From: Rhodobacter calidifons
GTDB taxonomy: Bacteria; Pseudomonadota; Alphaproteobacteria; Rhodobacterales; Rhodobacteraceae
Direction: 5' to 3'
DNA length: 64,000 nt
Assembly (NCBI RefSeq): GCF_011174775.1
Contig: NZ_JAANHS010000001.1
Location: forward strand, 372,001-436,000
A program made the translations under genes and the position numbers. Below the pieces are notes generated by a model. It was not told where the DNA came from. It worked only from the letters and a program-made list of their open reading frames with translations, and ran no database searches. Positions 37,845 through 47,570 of the stretch are shown here, piece after piece. Position 1 is the stretch's first letter, and the number at the start of each line of letters is the position of its first letter.

Positions 37845-38708
37845 CTACTTCTCGCGCAGATAGCGGCCGTTTACCCAACCCGTCACCTCGACCCCGCCGG
37901 TGCTGCGGATCTTGCACCAACGGGTCTGGCCCGACTGCTCGCAGCCAAGGTTGCGCACGCGCGCGCCTTCCGAAAGCCGTGCGATCACGTCACCCTGCGT
38001 CGAGGGCCGGGTGCGGACGTTCAGCGTATCGCCCGCGGGAAGGCCGCGAACCACATAGAAATCCGGGCCGCTGCCGCCGCCGCCACCGCCGCCCGGTGCC
38101 GCCGATTCGCGCAAATAGCTGCCCCGGACCCAGCCGGTGACATCCATCCCGACGGTCGAGCGGATCCTGCACCAGCGCGCGCCGCCGCTCATCCGGCAGC
38201 CCAGGTTGCGCACGATCTCGCCGTTGCGCAGCGTCGCAAGCACGTCCGAGCTCGACCGCGGCTCCAGCCGCACGCCCAGCCTTTCGTTGCCGGCAAGGCC
38301 GGTCACCCTCCAGAAATCCGGCCCGCCGGCCAGGTCGTCGTCCGTCGGGGGCCGGACGCCTTCGACCAGGAAGCGGCCCGAAACATAGCCCGAGATCTTG
38401 CCGTCCATGGTCTCGACCTCGCACCAGCGCGCGCTGCCGCCGCCGATGCACAGGCCCTTCTTCACCCGGGTGCCATAGCCCAGCGAGCCCACCACCGGAA
38501 ACACCGTGGACGGACCCGCGCGCAGGTTGACCTTGGCGTTGGTCGCGATGTTGCCGATCGTGACCACGCCGGGACCTGTCACCGGCTCGGCGCGGGTAGA
38601 GGCCTGGGCGTGAACGGCAGACGGGGCTAACAGGGCCTGGGCGGCGATCACGACGCCCGCAAGCAGGGCGTGACGCAGCACGGCAAGCGTTCCTTTGGCT
38701 GATGGCAT
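37845..38708 (-). CDS. Exported protein with three SH3b domains
   Basis: A 287-residue protein. The signal peptide covers ~residues 1-35 (LLAGVVIAAQALLAPSAVHA). Three bacterial SH3 domains follow at ~50-115, ~130-200 and ~215-287, each with a Cys pair (LGCRMSGGARWCRI, LGCEQSGQTRWCKI) and ending near SGRFL, RGSYLRE or NGRYLRE. A Gly-rich linker precedes the third. Such domains commonly bind peptidoglycan or proteins in the periplasm; specific role unknown. ATG 38708 is preferred over GTG 38717. Confidence 0.87.
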   Translation of the reverse strand: MPSAKGTLAVLRHALLAGVVIAAQALLAPSAVHAQASTRAEPVTGPGVVTIGNIATNAKVNLRAGPSTVFPVVGSLGYGTRVKKGLCIGGGSARWCEVETMDGKISGYVSGRFLVEGVRPPTDDDLAGGPDFWRVTGLAGNERLGVRLEPRSSSDVLATLRNGEIVRNLGCRMSGGARWCRIRSTVGMDVTGWVRGSYLRESAAPGGGGGGGSGPDFYVVRGLPAGDTLNVRTRPSTQGDVIARLSEGARVRNLGCEQSGQTRWCKIRSTGGVEVTGWVNGRYLREK

Positions 38709-38835
38709 GGCAGACACTCCCTGGACGTGGCATCAATCGGATGGTGGCAGCCTAGCAGGTCTGCGCCGTCTGTCATGGCTGATGTTCGGACTTGCCTTCG
38801 CACCGGCCAATCCTTACCGTCGCGACGCGACCGGC

Positions 38836-39189
38836 CTATTTCAGCTTGAGGCAGAAATGCTTCCTGACCGGGGCCTCGATGGTCCAGGTGCCCTTGAACG
38901 TCGGTTCCACCACGAAGGCATCGCCCGGATTCAGCGTGACCGGCTGGCCGCCGTCGGGGGTGATGGTGATGCGCCCCTCGATCAGATGGACGAATTCGTA
39001 GAATCGGTAGGTCGCATGCCAGCTGCCGACCGTCGCCTCCCAGGTGCCGCTGATGACGCTGCCGTCCGCGCTGGTGTGCTGGACCCAGGTCTTCATCGCA
39101 GGCGCGCCTTCGGTCTTCACCCAGCCGTCCAGGTCGGTGGTCATCGGCTCGGGGCCGGGGGCGGGCAGGCGGAAAACGGTGTCGGTCAT
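38836..39189 (-). CDS. Cupin-domain protein (Cupin_3 type)
   Basis: A 117-residue single-domain cupin. The barrel spans residues ~40-110 (WEATVGSWHATYRFYEFVHL; GRITITPDGGQPVTLNPGDA), resembling the (S)-ureidoglycine aminohydrolase-like Cupin_3 group often annotated as an ethanolamine or sugar-related cupin. The first metal motif is incomplete. Function unknown. Start ATG 39189 with GGGAG upstream; divergent from the acetyltransferase gene. Confidence 0.85.
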   Translation of the reverse strand: MTDTVFRLPAPGPEPMTTDLDGWVKTEGAPAMKTWVQHTSADGSVISGTWEATVGSWHATYRFYEFVHLIEGRITITPDGGQPVTLNPGDAFVVEPTFKGTWTIEAPVRKHFCLKLK

Positions 39190-39333
39190 GCGGCGGCTCC
39201 CTCTGGCCTGGCCCTTGGTAGGACCGGGACGATGGCCGCGCAAGGCCGGGAAGCGCCATGATCCGTCGGTTTCCGCCTTGCAGGCCAGCGCCCGGTCTGC
39301 TTCATCCGGGGCAGCAGGACAGGAGGTCCCCCC

Positions 39334-39906
39334 ATGCTGATCCGCCCGGCCCAGGCCAGCGATGCCGACCATCTGGTCCGGTTCATCAACATGGCCGCCG
39401 ACGACCTGCCGCTGCACTTCTGGAAGAAATCCGTCGGCCCCGATGGTGATCCGCTCGCCCTGGGTCGCGAACGGGCGGCGCGCGAGACGGGCAGTTTCTC
39501 TTATCGCAACGCCTGGCTGGCCGAGGTGGAGGGCGCGGCGGCCGCCTGCCTGCTGGGCTATCCCGCCGCGATGGAGCCCGAACCCATCGCGCCGGACACG
39601 CCGCCCTTGTTCGTGCCGCTGATCGAACTGGAGAATCTCGCCCCCGGGTCATGGTATCTGAACGTGCTGGCGACCTATCCTGCCCATCGCGGGCGCGGTC
39701 TCGGCTCGGCGCTTCTGGCGGATGCCGAGGAGGTCGCACGGCAGGCCGGGCGCCGCAGCATCAGCCTGATCGCCGCGGACACGCATCAGGACGCCCTTCG
39801 CCTGTACCGGGCCAGGGGATTTGCCGAAGTCGCCCGCCGGGCGGTGGTCAAGGAGGACTGGGCGGTCGATGCCTCGGAATGGATTCTGTTCACCAGATCC
39901 CTCTGA
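39334..39906 (+). CDS. GNAT-family N-acetyltransferase
   Basis: A 190-residue protein with the GNAT fold. The acetyl-CoA-binding motif A is LNVLATYPAHRGRGLGSALL (residues ~110-129), followed by LIAADTHQDALRLYRARGF. Substrate unknown. The start follows a perfect AGGAGG 7 bases upstream. The 178 bases after it (39907-40084) contain no gene or clear terminator. Confidence 0.92.
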   Translation: MLIRPAQASDADHLVRFINMAADDLPLHFWKKSVGPDGDPLALGRERAARETGSFSYRNAWLAEVEGAAAACLLGYPAAMEPEPIAPDTPPLFVPLIELENLAPGSWYLNVLATYPAHRGRGLGSALLADAEEVARQAGRRSISLIAADTHQDALRLYRARGFAEVARRAVVKEDWAVDASEWILFTRSL

Positions 39907-40084
39907 CCTCTGACCCGCCTCCTCGTTCGCTTTCGGCTTCCCGTCGGGCCACCGCCACCGAGGAGGGGCGAAGCCCACGACGAGCGCCCCGCCAGGACCT
40001 GCGGGCAATCCTTGCCAGATTCTGAACGCCCGCGCGCAACCCATTGAAATCGCTCAGGCCCGAACGCGGACCGCGCGCGGTCGC

Positions 40085-41059
40085 TCAGGCCATCCGCAGG
40101 GCCATGTCCAGCATCCGGTTCGAAAACCCCCATTCGTTGTCGTACCAGCCGAAGACCCGCAGCATCCCGCCCGCGGTCACCTTCGTCTCCGGGCAGGCCA
40201 CCACCACGGACTCGGACCGCGCCCTGAGGTCGGTCGAGACCAGCGGCCGGTCCGTTGCCCCGATCACGCCCCCCGCCGCCCGGAAGGCGGCGTTGACCTC
40301 CGCAACCGTCGGGCGGGCCTCGGTCAGCAGGTGGAAGTCCACGCAGGAGACGCTGGCGACCGGCACCCGCACCGCCTGCGCCATGATCCGCCCGGCAAGC
40401 CCGGGCAGCACCCGGTCCAGCAGCCGGGCGGCCGAGGTCGTCGTCGGCACCATCGACAGTGCCGCCGCCCGGCTGCGCGGATAGTCGGCGGCCGGCGCAT
40501 CCACCGTGGGCTGGCTGCCGGTGTAGCAATGGACCGTGGTCATCGAGCCCGTCACCACCCCCCATCTGTCATGGATCAGCCGCGCCAGCGGCGCCAGCGC
40601 ATTGGTCGTGCAGGAGGCATTCGAGACAATCCGCTGGTCCCCCAGCACCGCCTCGTTCGCCCCCAGCACCACCGTCACATCCGCCGCCGCCGAAGGGCCG
40701 GAGATCAGCACCCGTGCCGCCCCTGCGCGCAGGCCGCGTTCGGCCACGTCGCGCGCCTCGGCCCGGCCGGTGCATTCCATCACCAGATCCACCCCCGACA
40801 GGTCCAGCGTCGAGAGGTCCGGCGCCCGGTGAAGCGGGATGGACCGCCCGTCCACCACCAGCGCCCCCTCCTCCAGCGCGACCGTGCCGCGCCAGGGGCC
40901 GAAGACCGAGTCGTATTCGAACAGGTAGGCACACATCTCGGGCGCGGCGATGTCGTTGATCCCGACGATCTCCACCCCCGGCCAGCGCGCCGGTGTCTGA
41001 AGGAAGGCGCGCAGCACCGACCGCCCGATCCGCCCGAACCCGTTGATGAAGACCCGCAT
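40085..41059 (-). CDS. Glyceraldehyde-3-phosphate dehydrogenase, divergent type
   Basis: Oxidative phosphorylation of glyceraldehyde-3-phosphate with NAD(P). The 324-residue protein has an N-terminal Rossmann GFGRIGRSVLRAF, the catalytic Cys150 in SNASCTTNALAPL, His in TTVHCYTGSQPTVDAP, and WYDNEWGFSNRMLDMA. Several usually conserved blocks are altered (VLISGPSAAADV for the common ISAPA, HCYTGSQ for HSYT), so this may be a secondary copy or act on another aldehyde phosphate. It stands alone, not in a glycolytic operon. Confidence 0.9.
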   Translation of the reverse strand: MRVFINGFGRIGRSVLRAFLQTPARWPGVEIVGINDIAAPEMCAYLFEYDSVFGPWRGTVALEEGALVVDGRSIPLHRAPDLSTLDLSGVDLVMECTGRAEARDVAERGLRAGAARVLISGPSAAADVTVVLGANEAVLGDQRIVSNASCTTNALAPLARLIHDRWGVVTGSMTTVHCYTGSQPTVDAPAADYPRSRAAALSMVPTTTSAARLLDRVLPGLAGRIMAQAVRVPVASVSCVDFHLLTEARPTVAEVNAAFRAAGGVIGATDRPLVSTDLRARSESVVVACPETKVTAGGMLRVFGWYDNEWGFSNRMLDMALRMA

Positions 41060-41178
41060 CCGCCCTGCTCCGCGCCTGGTTCCACGCAGTCTCAGCACGG
41101 GTCGGGCGCGGCTGCAACAGGGTTTTGATCAAAACTTGTGCCCGGCACAATCGCATCGGGCCGGAGTGACAGGGGGCG

Positions 41179-43206
41179 TCAATTGCCGCCGAGGATTTCC
41201 TCCAGCGCGCGGCGCGCCTCATCCTCCAGCGCCTTCGTCGCCCTGCGTTTTGCCGCCGCGCCAAGGGAGTCATCCGGGGCGACCTCGACCCCCAGCTCTT
41301 CCTTCAGGCGCCGCTCCAGTTCGGCCTTGGCCGCGGCTTCGGCGGCTTTCGCTTCGGCCTTCAACCGTTCGGCAGCCGCCTTGGCCTCGGCCTCCATCTT
41401 CTCGCGCGCGATGGATTCCAGATCCAGCCGGAAGCGCGGCTTGGCCCAGGGGCCGGTGATGAGCAGCGGCACCATGACCCCACCCGTCCCGTCCGCGGCC
41501 GCCAGGGCCGTCGGGCGCAGGCGGTAGTCGAGCGTGCGCTCGCCAAGACCGATGCGGCCCGCGCCGGCGGCCGTCAGATAGGGCGCGACCAGCTTCAGGT
41601 CGCTGTTGGTCAGCACGCCGCCCTCCATGGCGAAGGTCCCCGCCAGCCCGTCGAAGATGGTCTTCTGCCCCTCTCCGACATAGCCCGCATCCAGCGTCCG
41701 CAACATTCCGGCGATGTCCAGCCCGCGCAGCTCGCCCTTGCCCAGCGTGATTGCGCCCTTGCCCTTCAGGCTTTTCATGATCGCGGCAATCGAGTTGCCG
41801 ACGCCCAGAAACTCCAGCTCAAGATCGCCGGTCGAGACCAGCCGGTCCCATCCGACAAGGTCGGCAAACAGGGGCTGGGTCTGCAGTCCCGCAAGATTCA
41901 GACGGCCGCCGACCGACAGGCCGCCGCGACCGTTGACCACGAAATCGCCGGTGATCCGGCCGCCATAGGCCTGTGCCTCACGGAAGTCGAACACCGCACG
42001 GGACCGTTCCACCGTGATCAGGGCGCGCGTCGGCCCGAGCTTCAGCACACCCAGATCGACCGAAGGCGCGGTCAGGGCGACCTCGGCATCCATCACGCCC
42101 AGCGCGCTGACGTCGATCACGTCCTCGGGCCAGCCCTCTGCCTGCATGCCGCCGCCAGCGCCCCCACCAGCGCCCCCGCCAGTGCCCCCGGCGGACCCGG
42201 TGTTCAGGCTGATCGGCCCGGCGGTCAGCTGCGCCTTCAGTTTCGGGCGCGCCTCGCCGGGGGTCAGGTCAAGATCGCCCTTCAGCTCATTCGCATCCGC
42301 GGCCAGGGTCGCCTGCCGCAGGAAGGCCCTGCCGCTGCCGTCGAGGGTCAGCTGGCCGCTGGCCTGAAGCCGGTCATGGCCAAGGCCGGGGCTCGGCCGC
42401 GACAGGCTGGCGCCGAAAAGCCGACCCAAGGCGGGCAGGTCCGGCAGGTCCGCCACCAGCGCCCCTTCCGCGGCCAGCGGGGCATAGCCGCCGCGCCCCT
42501 CGAACCCAAGCTTGCTGCCGCCGGCCGTCAGGCTGACCTTGATCGGAACCACCCGGCCCATGGCAAAGGCCGAGAACACGTCCCCCGACAGGTCAAGCGC
42601 CACCTTCTGCCCGCCGGACAGCGCCGTGGCGGCAAGCCTGAACGGGCCGGAGAAATCGGGAATGGACAGGCGGGCGTCCACCTCGTCCAGCGCGATCCTG
42701 CGCCCGGACTGCCGGTCGTCAAAGCGGATGGTGCCCCCCCTGATCGCGCCCTCGTCCAGGGTGAAGCCGGTCGCGGGGGGCGGCACGGCCCCGACGCCGG
42801 TGCCGTCGCTGGGAAGGCCGGCGGCAAAGTCCCAGTTCGCCTTGCCGTCGCGGCTGCGTTCCAGGTTGATTTCCGGCCGGTCGGCGGCCAGGCCGAGGAT
42901 CTTCACCTCGCCGCCCAAGAGCGCCCCGAGGTTCACATCCACCGACAGGTTCTCGGCGCGGAACAGGGGCTGGTCGCTTTCGGCCCATTCGGCATTGGCG
43001 ATGCTGACCGGCCCGGTGGTCACACCAAGGCTGGGCCAGAGACGCGGCCTGATCTCGCCCGCAACCTCCAGCTTGCGGCCGGTCATCGCCTCGAACTGGG
43101 TCGAGACGACCTGGGCGATGCGGTCTGAGGGCACGATGGCCAGCAATCCGAAGGCCAGAAGGACAAGGATCGCCAGCGCAACCCCGACCCGGACGATCCA
43201 GCGCAT
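41179..43206 (-). CDS. AsmA-family envelope protein
   Basis: A 675-residue protein. One N-terminal membrane anchor (residues ~2-28, [20 protein letters not shown]) precedes an AsmA domain ([20 protein letters not shown]) and a long beta-rich region, with the conserved C-terminal AsmA segment [20 protein letters not shown]. The last ~75 residues are a charged Ala/Glu/Lys coiled coil. AsmA relatives bridge the inner and outer membrane and are implicated in lipid transport. ATG 43206 is chosen because GAGGAG lies 6 bases upstream. Confidence 0.9.
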   Translation of the reverse strand: MRWIVRVGVALAILVLLAFGLLAIVPSDRIAQVVSTQFEAMTGRKLEVAGEIRPRLWPSLGVTTGPVSIANAEWAESDQPLFRAENLSVDVNLGALLGGEVKILGLAADRPEINLERSRDGKANWDFAAGLPSDGTGVGAVPPPATGFTLDEGAIRGGTIRFDDRQSGRRIALDEVDARLSIPDFSGPFRLAATALSGGQKVALDLSGDVFSAFAMGRVVPIKVSLTAGGSKLGFEGRGGYAPLAAEGALVADLPDLPALGRLFGASLSRPSPGLGHDRLQASGQLTLDGSGRAFLRQATLAADANELKGDLDLTPGEARPKLKAQLTAGPISLNTGSAGGTGGGAGGGAGGGMQAEGWPEDVIDVSALGVMDAEVALTAPSVDLGVLKLGPTRALITVERSRAVFDFREAQAYGGRITGDFVVNGRGGLSVGGRLNLAGLQTQPLFADLVGWDRLVSTGDLELEFLGVGNSIAAIMKSLKGKGAITLGKGELRGLDIAGMLRTLDAGYVGEGQKTIFDGLAGTFAMEGGVLTNSDLKLVAPYLTAAGAGRIGLGERTLDYRLRPTALAAADGTGGVMVPLLITGPWAKPRFRLDLESIAREKMEAEAKAAAERLKAEAKAAEAAAKAELERRLKEELGVEVAPDDSLGAAAKRRATKALEDEARRALEEILGGN

Positions 43207-43346
43207 GCTCATCTCCTCGGATTTTCTTGTTTTCCGAAAGTTTAGGCCCATGCGCGCCCGCTTGCCAAGTCGGGGGTGCCATACTGGCATCAAATGGCCG
43301 AGAGGCCGGGCTTTCCCGGCGCCGCGCGGCGCGGTATAGGCGGGCC

Positions 43347-44726
43347 ATGTCCCAGAACCCGCCGCTCCTTCGCCCCGACCTGGCCCGCGCCCTTGTTCCC
43401 GACAGCCGACGGGAGGGCCAGCCGACCATCGGCATGGTCTCGCTGGGCTGTCCGAAGGCGCTGGTGGACAGCGAGCGCATCCTGACGCGGCTGCGGGCCG
43501 AGGGCTATGCGATCAGCCCCGACTACAAGGGCGCGGATGCGGTGATCGTGAACACCTGCGGGTTCCTGGATTCGGCAAAGGCAGAAAGCCTGGAGGCGAT
43601 CGGCGAGGCCTTGCAGGAAAACGGTCGGGTGATCGTGACGGGCTGTCTGGGGGCCGAGCCCGAGTATATCACCGGCGCGCATCCCAAGGTGCTGGCGGTG
43701 ACCGGCCCGCATCAGTACGAGGCGGTGCTGGATGCCGTCCACGGCGCGGTGCCGCCCGCGCCGGACCCGTTCATCGACCTGCTGCCCGCCACGGGCGTTT
43801 CGCTGACGCCCCGGCACTACAGCTATCTGAAGATTTCCGAGGGCTGCAATCACAAGTGCAAGTTCTGCATCATCCCCGACATGCGCGGGAAGCTGGTCAG
43901 CCGCCCCGCCCATGCCGTGCTGCGTGAGGCGGAAAAGCTGGTCGAGGCGGGGGTGAAGGAACTGCTGGTGATCAGCCAGGACACTTCGGCCTACGGGGTG
44001 GACCGCAAGCATGACCTGTCGCCCTGGAAGGGCGGCGAGGTGCGCGCCCATATCACCGACCTTGCGCGCGAAATGGGCAAGCTCGGCGCCTGGGTGCGGC
44101 TGCATTACGTCTATCCCTATCCGCATGTGCGCGAGTTGATCCCGCTGATGGCGGAGGGGCTGGTGCAGCCCTATCTGGACATCCCCTTCCAGCACGCCCA
44201 TCCGGATACGCTGAAACGGATGGCCCGCCCGGCGGCGGCGGCGCGGACGCTGGACGAGATCGCCGCCTGGCGCGCGGTCTGCCCCGACCTGGCGCTGCGG
44301 TCCACCTTCATCGTGGGCTACCCGGGAGAGACCGAGGCCGAGTTCCAGACGCTGCTGGACTGGCTGGACGAGGCGCAGTTGGATCGGGTGGGCTGCTTCC
44401 AGTACGAAAACGTCGCCGGGGCGCGGTCGAACGACCTGCCCGACCATGTGCCCGCCGAGGTGAAGCAGGACCGCTGGGATCGCTTTATGGAAAAGGCACA
44501 GGCGATTTCGGCGGCTAAACTGGCCGCAAAGGTTGGAAAAGTTCTGGAGGTGATCGTCGATGAGGTGGACGAGGACGGCGCCACCTGCCGCACCCAGGCC
44601 GATGCGCCCGAGATCGACGGGAACCTCTTTATCGACGACGGCTTCGAGGGGCTGGCCCCGGGGGATATTGTCCGGGTCCAGGTGGATGAGGCGGGGGAGT
44701 ATGACCTGTGGGGGCGGCGCGTCTGA
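43347..44726 (+). CDS. rimO: Ribosomal protein S12 methylthiotransferase RimO
   Basis: A radical-SAM enzyme that adds a methylthio group to Asp89 of ribosomal protein S12. It is 459 residues. The N-terminal MTTase domain has Cys in [13 protein letters not shown] and [10 protein letters not shown], the radical-SAM cluster is CNHKCKFC ([19 protein letters not shown]), and a C-terminal TRAM domain follows ([20 protein letters not shown]). Divergent from the AsmA gene, 140 bases apart. Confidence 0.96.
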   Translation: MSQNPPLLRPDLARALVPDSRREGQPTIGMVSLGCPKALVDSERILTRLRAEGYAISPDYKGADAVIVNTCGFLDSAKAESLEAIGEALQENGRVIVTGCLGAEPEYITGAHPKVLAVTGPHQYEAVLDAVHGAVPPAPDPFIDLLPATGVSLTPRHYSYLKISEGCNHKCKFCIIPDMRGKLVSRPAHAVLREAEKLVEAGVKELLVISQDTSAYGVDRKHDLSPWKGGEVRAHITDLAREMGKLGAWVRLHYVYPYPHVRELIPLMAEGLVQPYLDIPFQHAHPDTLKRMARPAAAARTLDEIAAWRAVCPDLALRSTFIVGYPGETEAEFQTLLDWLDEAQLDRVGCFQYENVAGARSNDLPDHVPAEVKQDRWDRFMEKAQAISAAKLAAKVGKVLEVIVDEVDEDGATCRTQADAPEIDGNLFIDDGFEGLAPGDIVRVQVDEAGEYDLWGRRV

Positions 44727-44778
44727 CCTGCGGCAGCCTGTCGCCTGACTTCGGCGCAGGACGCGCTACCCTTCCGGC

Positions 44779-45138
44779 ATGACCCAAGAAACCCGCGTCC
44801 TTTACAACGACACCTGCCCGGTCTGCCGGTTCGAGATCGACGTCTATCGCCGCCGCGCGCAGGCCGAGGGGCTGCCGATCCGCTTCGACGCGCTTGACCG
44901 GGCCGGGGACTGGGGGCTGACGCCCGATCAGGCGGCGCGAAGCCTGCATGTCTGGCAGGATGGCCGGGTCCTGGCCGGCATGGCGGCGTTCCGCGCCCTG
45001 TGGGCGACGATGCCGCGCTGGCGCTGGCTGGCCCGCGTGACGGGCTGGCCGGTCATCCGGCCGCTGGCCGATCTGGCCTATGAGCATGTCGCGGCACCGA
45101 TCCTTTACCGCGCGCATCTGCGGCGGCAGCGGCCTTAG
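44779..45138 (+). CDS. DUF393 (DCC family) thiol oxidoreductase-like protein
   Basis: A 119-residue protein of the DCC family, predicted to have a thioredoxin-like fold. The defining motif is LYNDTCPVCRFEIDVY, with a CxxC. Substrates unknown. It follows rimO at 52 bases on the same strand and its stop is one base from the end of convergent dgkA. Confidence 0.9.
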   Translation: MTQETRVLYNDTCPVCRFEIDVYRRRAQAEGLPIRFDALDRAGDWGLTPDQAARSLHVWQDGRVLAGMAAFRALWATMPRWRWLARVTGWPVIRPLADLAYEHVAAPILYRAHLRRQRP

Positions 45139-45139
45139 G

Positions 45140-45502
45140 CTAGCCGAGCAGCACCGCAACCCAGGCCAGGCCCGCCGCAAGCGCGGCCAGCGCCACGCAG
45201 GCCGATCCGCAGTCCTTGGCCTTCTTCGCCCTCGGATCCAGGACGGGAGAGATCATGTCCACCACCTCCTCGATCGCGGTGTTGATGAGTTCGGCGGCCA
45301 GCACCACGAAACCCAGCGCCAGGATCAGCCCCCGCTCTGCCGGCGTCAGGTCCAGCGAGAACGCCAGAGCGGCGGAGAGCACATTCGCCAGCGTCCATTG
45401 CCGCAGCGTCTTTTCCGTGGCCCAGGCGGCGCGGAAGCCGTCCCAGGACCAGATCACCGTATTGGCCAGCCGCCGTGCCTCGGCCGCAAGCATCCCGCGC
45501 AT
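45140..45502 (-). CDS. dgkA: Diacylglycerol kinase
   Basis: A small integral membrane enzyme that phosphorylates diacylglycerol, recycling lipid from membrane-derived oligosaccharide synthesis. The 120-residue protein has three transmembrane spans and the catalytic motif ELINTAIEEVVD, with the nearby basic segment RAKKAKDCGSA. Normal length. Same strand as the downstream YigZ-like gene region but separated from it by 35 bases. Confidence 0.94.
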   Translation of the reverse strand: MRGMLAAEARRLANTVIWSWDGFRAAWATEKTLRQWTLANVLSAALAFSLDLTPAERGLILALGFVVLAAELINTAIEEVVDMISPVLDPRAKKAKDCGSACVALAALAAGLAWVAVLLG

Positions 45503-45537
45503 CGCTGCTTCCCCCGTCTTCCCGTCCCGTGGAAAGC

Positions 45538-45921
45538 CTAGCGGCCCGCCTCCGGCCCGTCGAGGCCATTGCCAAGCGCCGCCAGCGCGGCGCGCGTGCA
45601 GGTGACGACATGGGCAAAGCGGTCGCCGCCCAGAGGCACGCCGCCATACCAGCGCGTCACCACCACGATGCGGTCGGTCACGGCCTCACGCTCCAGCATC
45701 CGCAGGATGACCGCCCCTGCCCCGGCCTCGCCGTCGTCATGCTTCAGCGGCCCGCCCTCGGACAGGATGGCCGCCCAGGAATGATGCGTGGCGCGGTCGA
45801 ACTTGCGCCGGCGGCGCAGCGTGGCGAGGAAGGCCTCGATCTCGGCCCGGTTGCGCACGGTGCCGGCCGCGGCAGCATAACGCGAGCCACGGTCGCGGAT
45901 CAGGTTTTCCAGCACGATCAT
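45538..45921 (-). CDS. Short YigZ/IMPACT-family protein
   Basis: A 127-residue protein matching the N-terminal (UPF0029/IMPACT) domain of YigZ: THHSWAAIL, KHDDGEAGAGAVILRMLERE, VVVTRWYGGVPLGGDRFAHV. Typical YigZ is ~200 residues with a C-terminal DUF1949 domain, which is missing here; the frame stops cleanly, so this looks like a genuine single-domain form. The upstream frame is open but not domain-like. Role unknown, possibly linked to translation stress by analogy to IMPACT. Confidence 0.82.
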   Translation of the reverse strand: MIVLENLIRDRGSRYAAAAGTVRNRAEIEAFLATLRRRRKFDRATHHSWAAILSEGGPLKHDDGEAGAGAVILRMLEREAVTDRIVVVTRWYGGVPLGGDRFAHVVTCTRAALAALGNGLDGPEAGR

Positions 45922-46028
45922 GCGGCGGTCATAGGAAAAGAACGGGCGGCGGACCAGAGGGGATGGCCGCCGCCCCGTGGCCGCAACTGCAAAGGGCACA
46001 GCGCGGCAAGTTGCAAGCGGGCAAGGGA

Positions 46029-46277
46029 TCAGCCCAGGGCCTCGATCCCGGCCTTGTTCGGGCAGAAGTCCGGCATCCTTTGCGAGGCACCCGATGCGAC
46101 CAGCCAGCTTTCGCAGGCCGACCCTCGCCCGCAGGCGGCGCAGCGGGCGATGAGGTCCTCCAGTTCCGCGCGTTGCAGCCAGCCTTCGACGACCGCGCGC
46201 GGCAGGTTCACCCCGGCAATCCGCGCCATTCCGCGGGTCAGCCACCAGGCTTTCGGGGCCTCGGGATAACCGATCAT
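46029..46277 (-). CDS. DUF6455-like small protein
   Basis: An 82-residue protein with pairs of cysteines: ARCAACGRGSACESWL and a C-terminal PDFCPNKAGIEAL. The layout matches a small-protein family common in Rhodobacteraceae (DUF6455). The Cys set could bind a metal, but this is inference. ATG 46277 is strongly supported by AGGAGG 8 bases upstream. Confidence 0.82.
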   Translation of the reverse strand: MIGYPEAPKAWWLTRGMARIAGVNLPRAVVEGWLQRAELEDLIARCAACGRGSACESWLVASGASQRMPDFCPNKAGIEALG

Positions 46278-46344
46278 CGTCACATCCTCCTGACCGCATT
46301 GTGGCCATGCTGCCGGGGCCGGTGGCCGGATGCCTTGACCCAGA

Positions 46345-47073
46345 TCAAAGCCCCTGAAGCCGGCGGACGGTCGCGGCCACCTGGGCCTTGCGCTGTGCAT
46401 TCGGCGGGTGGCTGCCGAGAAAGCGGTCGCCAGGGTCGGGAAGCCGGTCGAAGAAGCCCGAGCCGCGGACCGGATCATAACCTGCACGGAAGGCAATCTC
46501 GGCGCCAAGGGCATCGGCCTCAAGCTCGAATTCGCGGGAATAGCTGCGGGCGGCGACCTCGGCCCCGATGTTCTGCGCGGCGCGGACCTCTTCGGGCGAC
46601 AACCCGCTGGCCTGGGCCAGCACACCGGCGAGGATGGCGCCCGAAAGCGCCTGGTCCTGACGTTTCGGGATGTGGCCGGCGATGTGATGCGCGGCCTCGT
46701 GCCCGAGGACGAAGGCCAGTTCGTCGGCATTGCGGGCATCGGCGATCAGCGCAAGCGTGAAGCCGATCACCGGACGGCCGCTGCGGTCGAGCGTCTGGAA
46801 GGCATTCGGCGGCTGTCCGGGGCGGTCATCCACCACAATGCGGAAATCGCAGTTCTTCGCCACGGCGCGGGCGCGGCAGAAGCTTTCGGCCACAGGCTCG
46901 ACCCGGGCCACCACGGACAGGAAGGTCTCGGCAGCGGCGCGGGGCGGCTGGGCCGGGGCGATGGCCGCGGGCGGAAGGGCGGGTGGCGGCACCGGCCCCG
47001 GAACAGGCACGACGCAGCCGCCCAGCGCCAGGGAAAGGACAAGCGGCAGGGCGAAGATCCGGGACAGACGCAT
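46345..47073 (-). CDS. M48-family zinc metalloprotease, lipoprotein
   Basis: A 242-residue protein. The N-terminus is a lipoprotein signal with lipobox LGGC (SLALGGCVVPVPG), followed by a Pro-rich tether (~residues 20-45). The peptidase domain has the zinc motif HEAAHHIAGH and the third ligand in FELEADALGAEIA. Such LoiP/BepA-like proteases act in envelope quality control. ATG 47073 gives the lipoprotein signal; the frame upstream is open but irrelevant. Confidence 0.92.
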   Translation of the reverse strand: MRLSRIFALPLVLSLALGGCVVPVPGPVPPPALPPAAIAPAQPPRAAAETFLSVVARVEPVAESFCRARAVAKNCDFRIVVDDRPGQPPNAFQTLDRSGRPVIGFTLALIADARNADELAFVLGHEAAHHIAGHIPKRQDQALSGAILAGVLAQASGLSPEEVRAAQNIGAEVAARSYSREFELEADALGAEIAFRAGYDPVRGSGFFDRLPDPGDRFLGSHPPNAQRKAQVAATVRRLQGL

Positions 47074-47194
47074 GAAATACCTCGGCAGGGTCTGCGGAGG
47101 GTAGCAAATCGCCCGGCAAGGGAAAGGGCGCCTCACGCAGGTGTCATGCGCCTTTGGCGTTGCCGGGACCGCCGGCCCGGGCTAGCCTGCGGCC

Positions 47195-47434
47195 ATGTTC
47201 ACCATCGAGCACGAATTCGACGCCACCGTGATCACCCTGGTTGACGAGGGCGGCGACCTGCCGCTGGTGGAGGACATCGTGATCCATGCCTTCGAGGATT
47301 GCGTGACGGTCGAACAGACCGATCCGCAGACCGATGAGGTGTTGCGGATCACCCTGTCGCTGACCCAGCTGCGCGACCTGGCGGCGGCGCTGAACCTGCC
47401 CGAAGGCAGCTACCGGCTGGAGCGCAAGGCCTGA
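47195..47434 (+). CDS. Small acidic protein, unknown
   Basis: A 79-residue acidic protein (VDEGGDLPLVEDIVIHAFED) with a beta-strand-rich first half and a helical second half (SLTQLRDLAAALNLPEG). No cysteine, signal or membrane span. It has a coding-like composition and ends 136 bases upstream of yidC on the same strand. Family not recognised. Confidence 0.7.
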   Translation: MFTIEHEFDATVITLVDEGGDLPLVEDIVIHAFEDCVTVEQTDPQTDEVLRITLSLTQLRDLAAALNLPEGSYRLERKA

Positions 47435-47506
47435 GACGTGGCGGCGTTGCGGCGCGGGCATGGGCCAGAATTGATCGCCCTGCCCTGCCGTTCCGGGCGA
47501 AACCGC

Positions 47507-47535
47507 TTGACCTTTGCCCGGTGCTGTCGTTGAAG
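47507..47535 (+). promoter_or_regulatory. Possible promoter of the yidC operon
   Basis: TTGACC (47507-47512) with a 17-base spacer to TTGAAG (47530-47535), 36 bases before the yidC start. The -35 is good, the -10 is weak. Confidence 0.3.
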
Positions 47536-47570
47536 CACCGCTGATCCGGAGACGGCATGGTGGCGGGCAG

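Noticed and set aside
39649-40044. Minus-strand 131-codon frame covering the 39907-40084 gap
   Set aside because: Mostly antisense of the GNAT gene, with no ribosome site; the intergenic part (FAPPRWRWPDGKPKANEEAG) looks like a commonly seen spurious translation of intergenic DNA.
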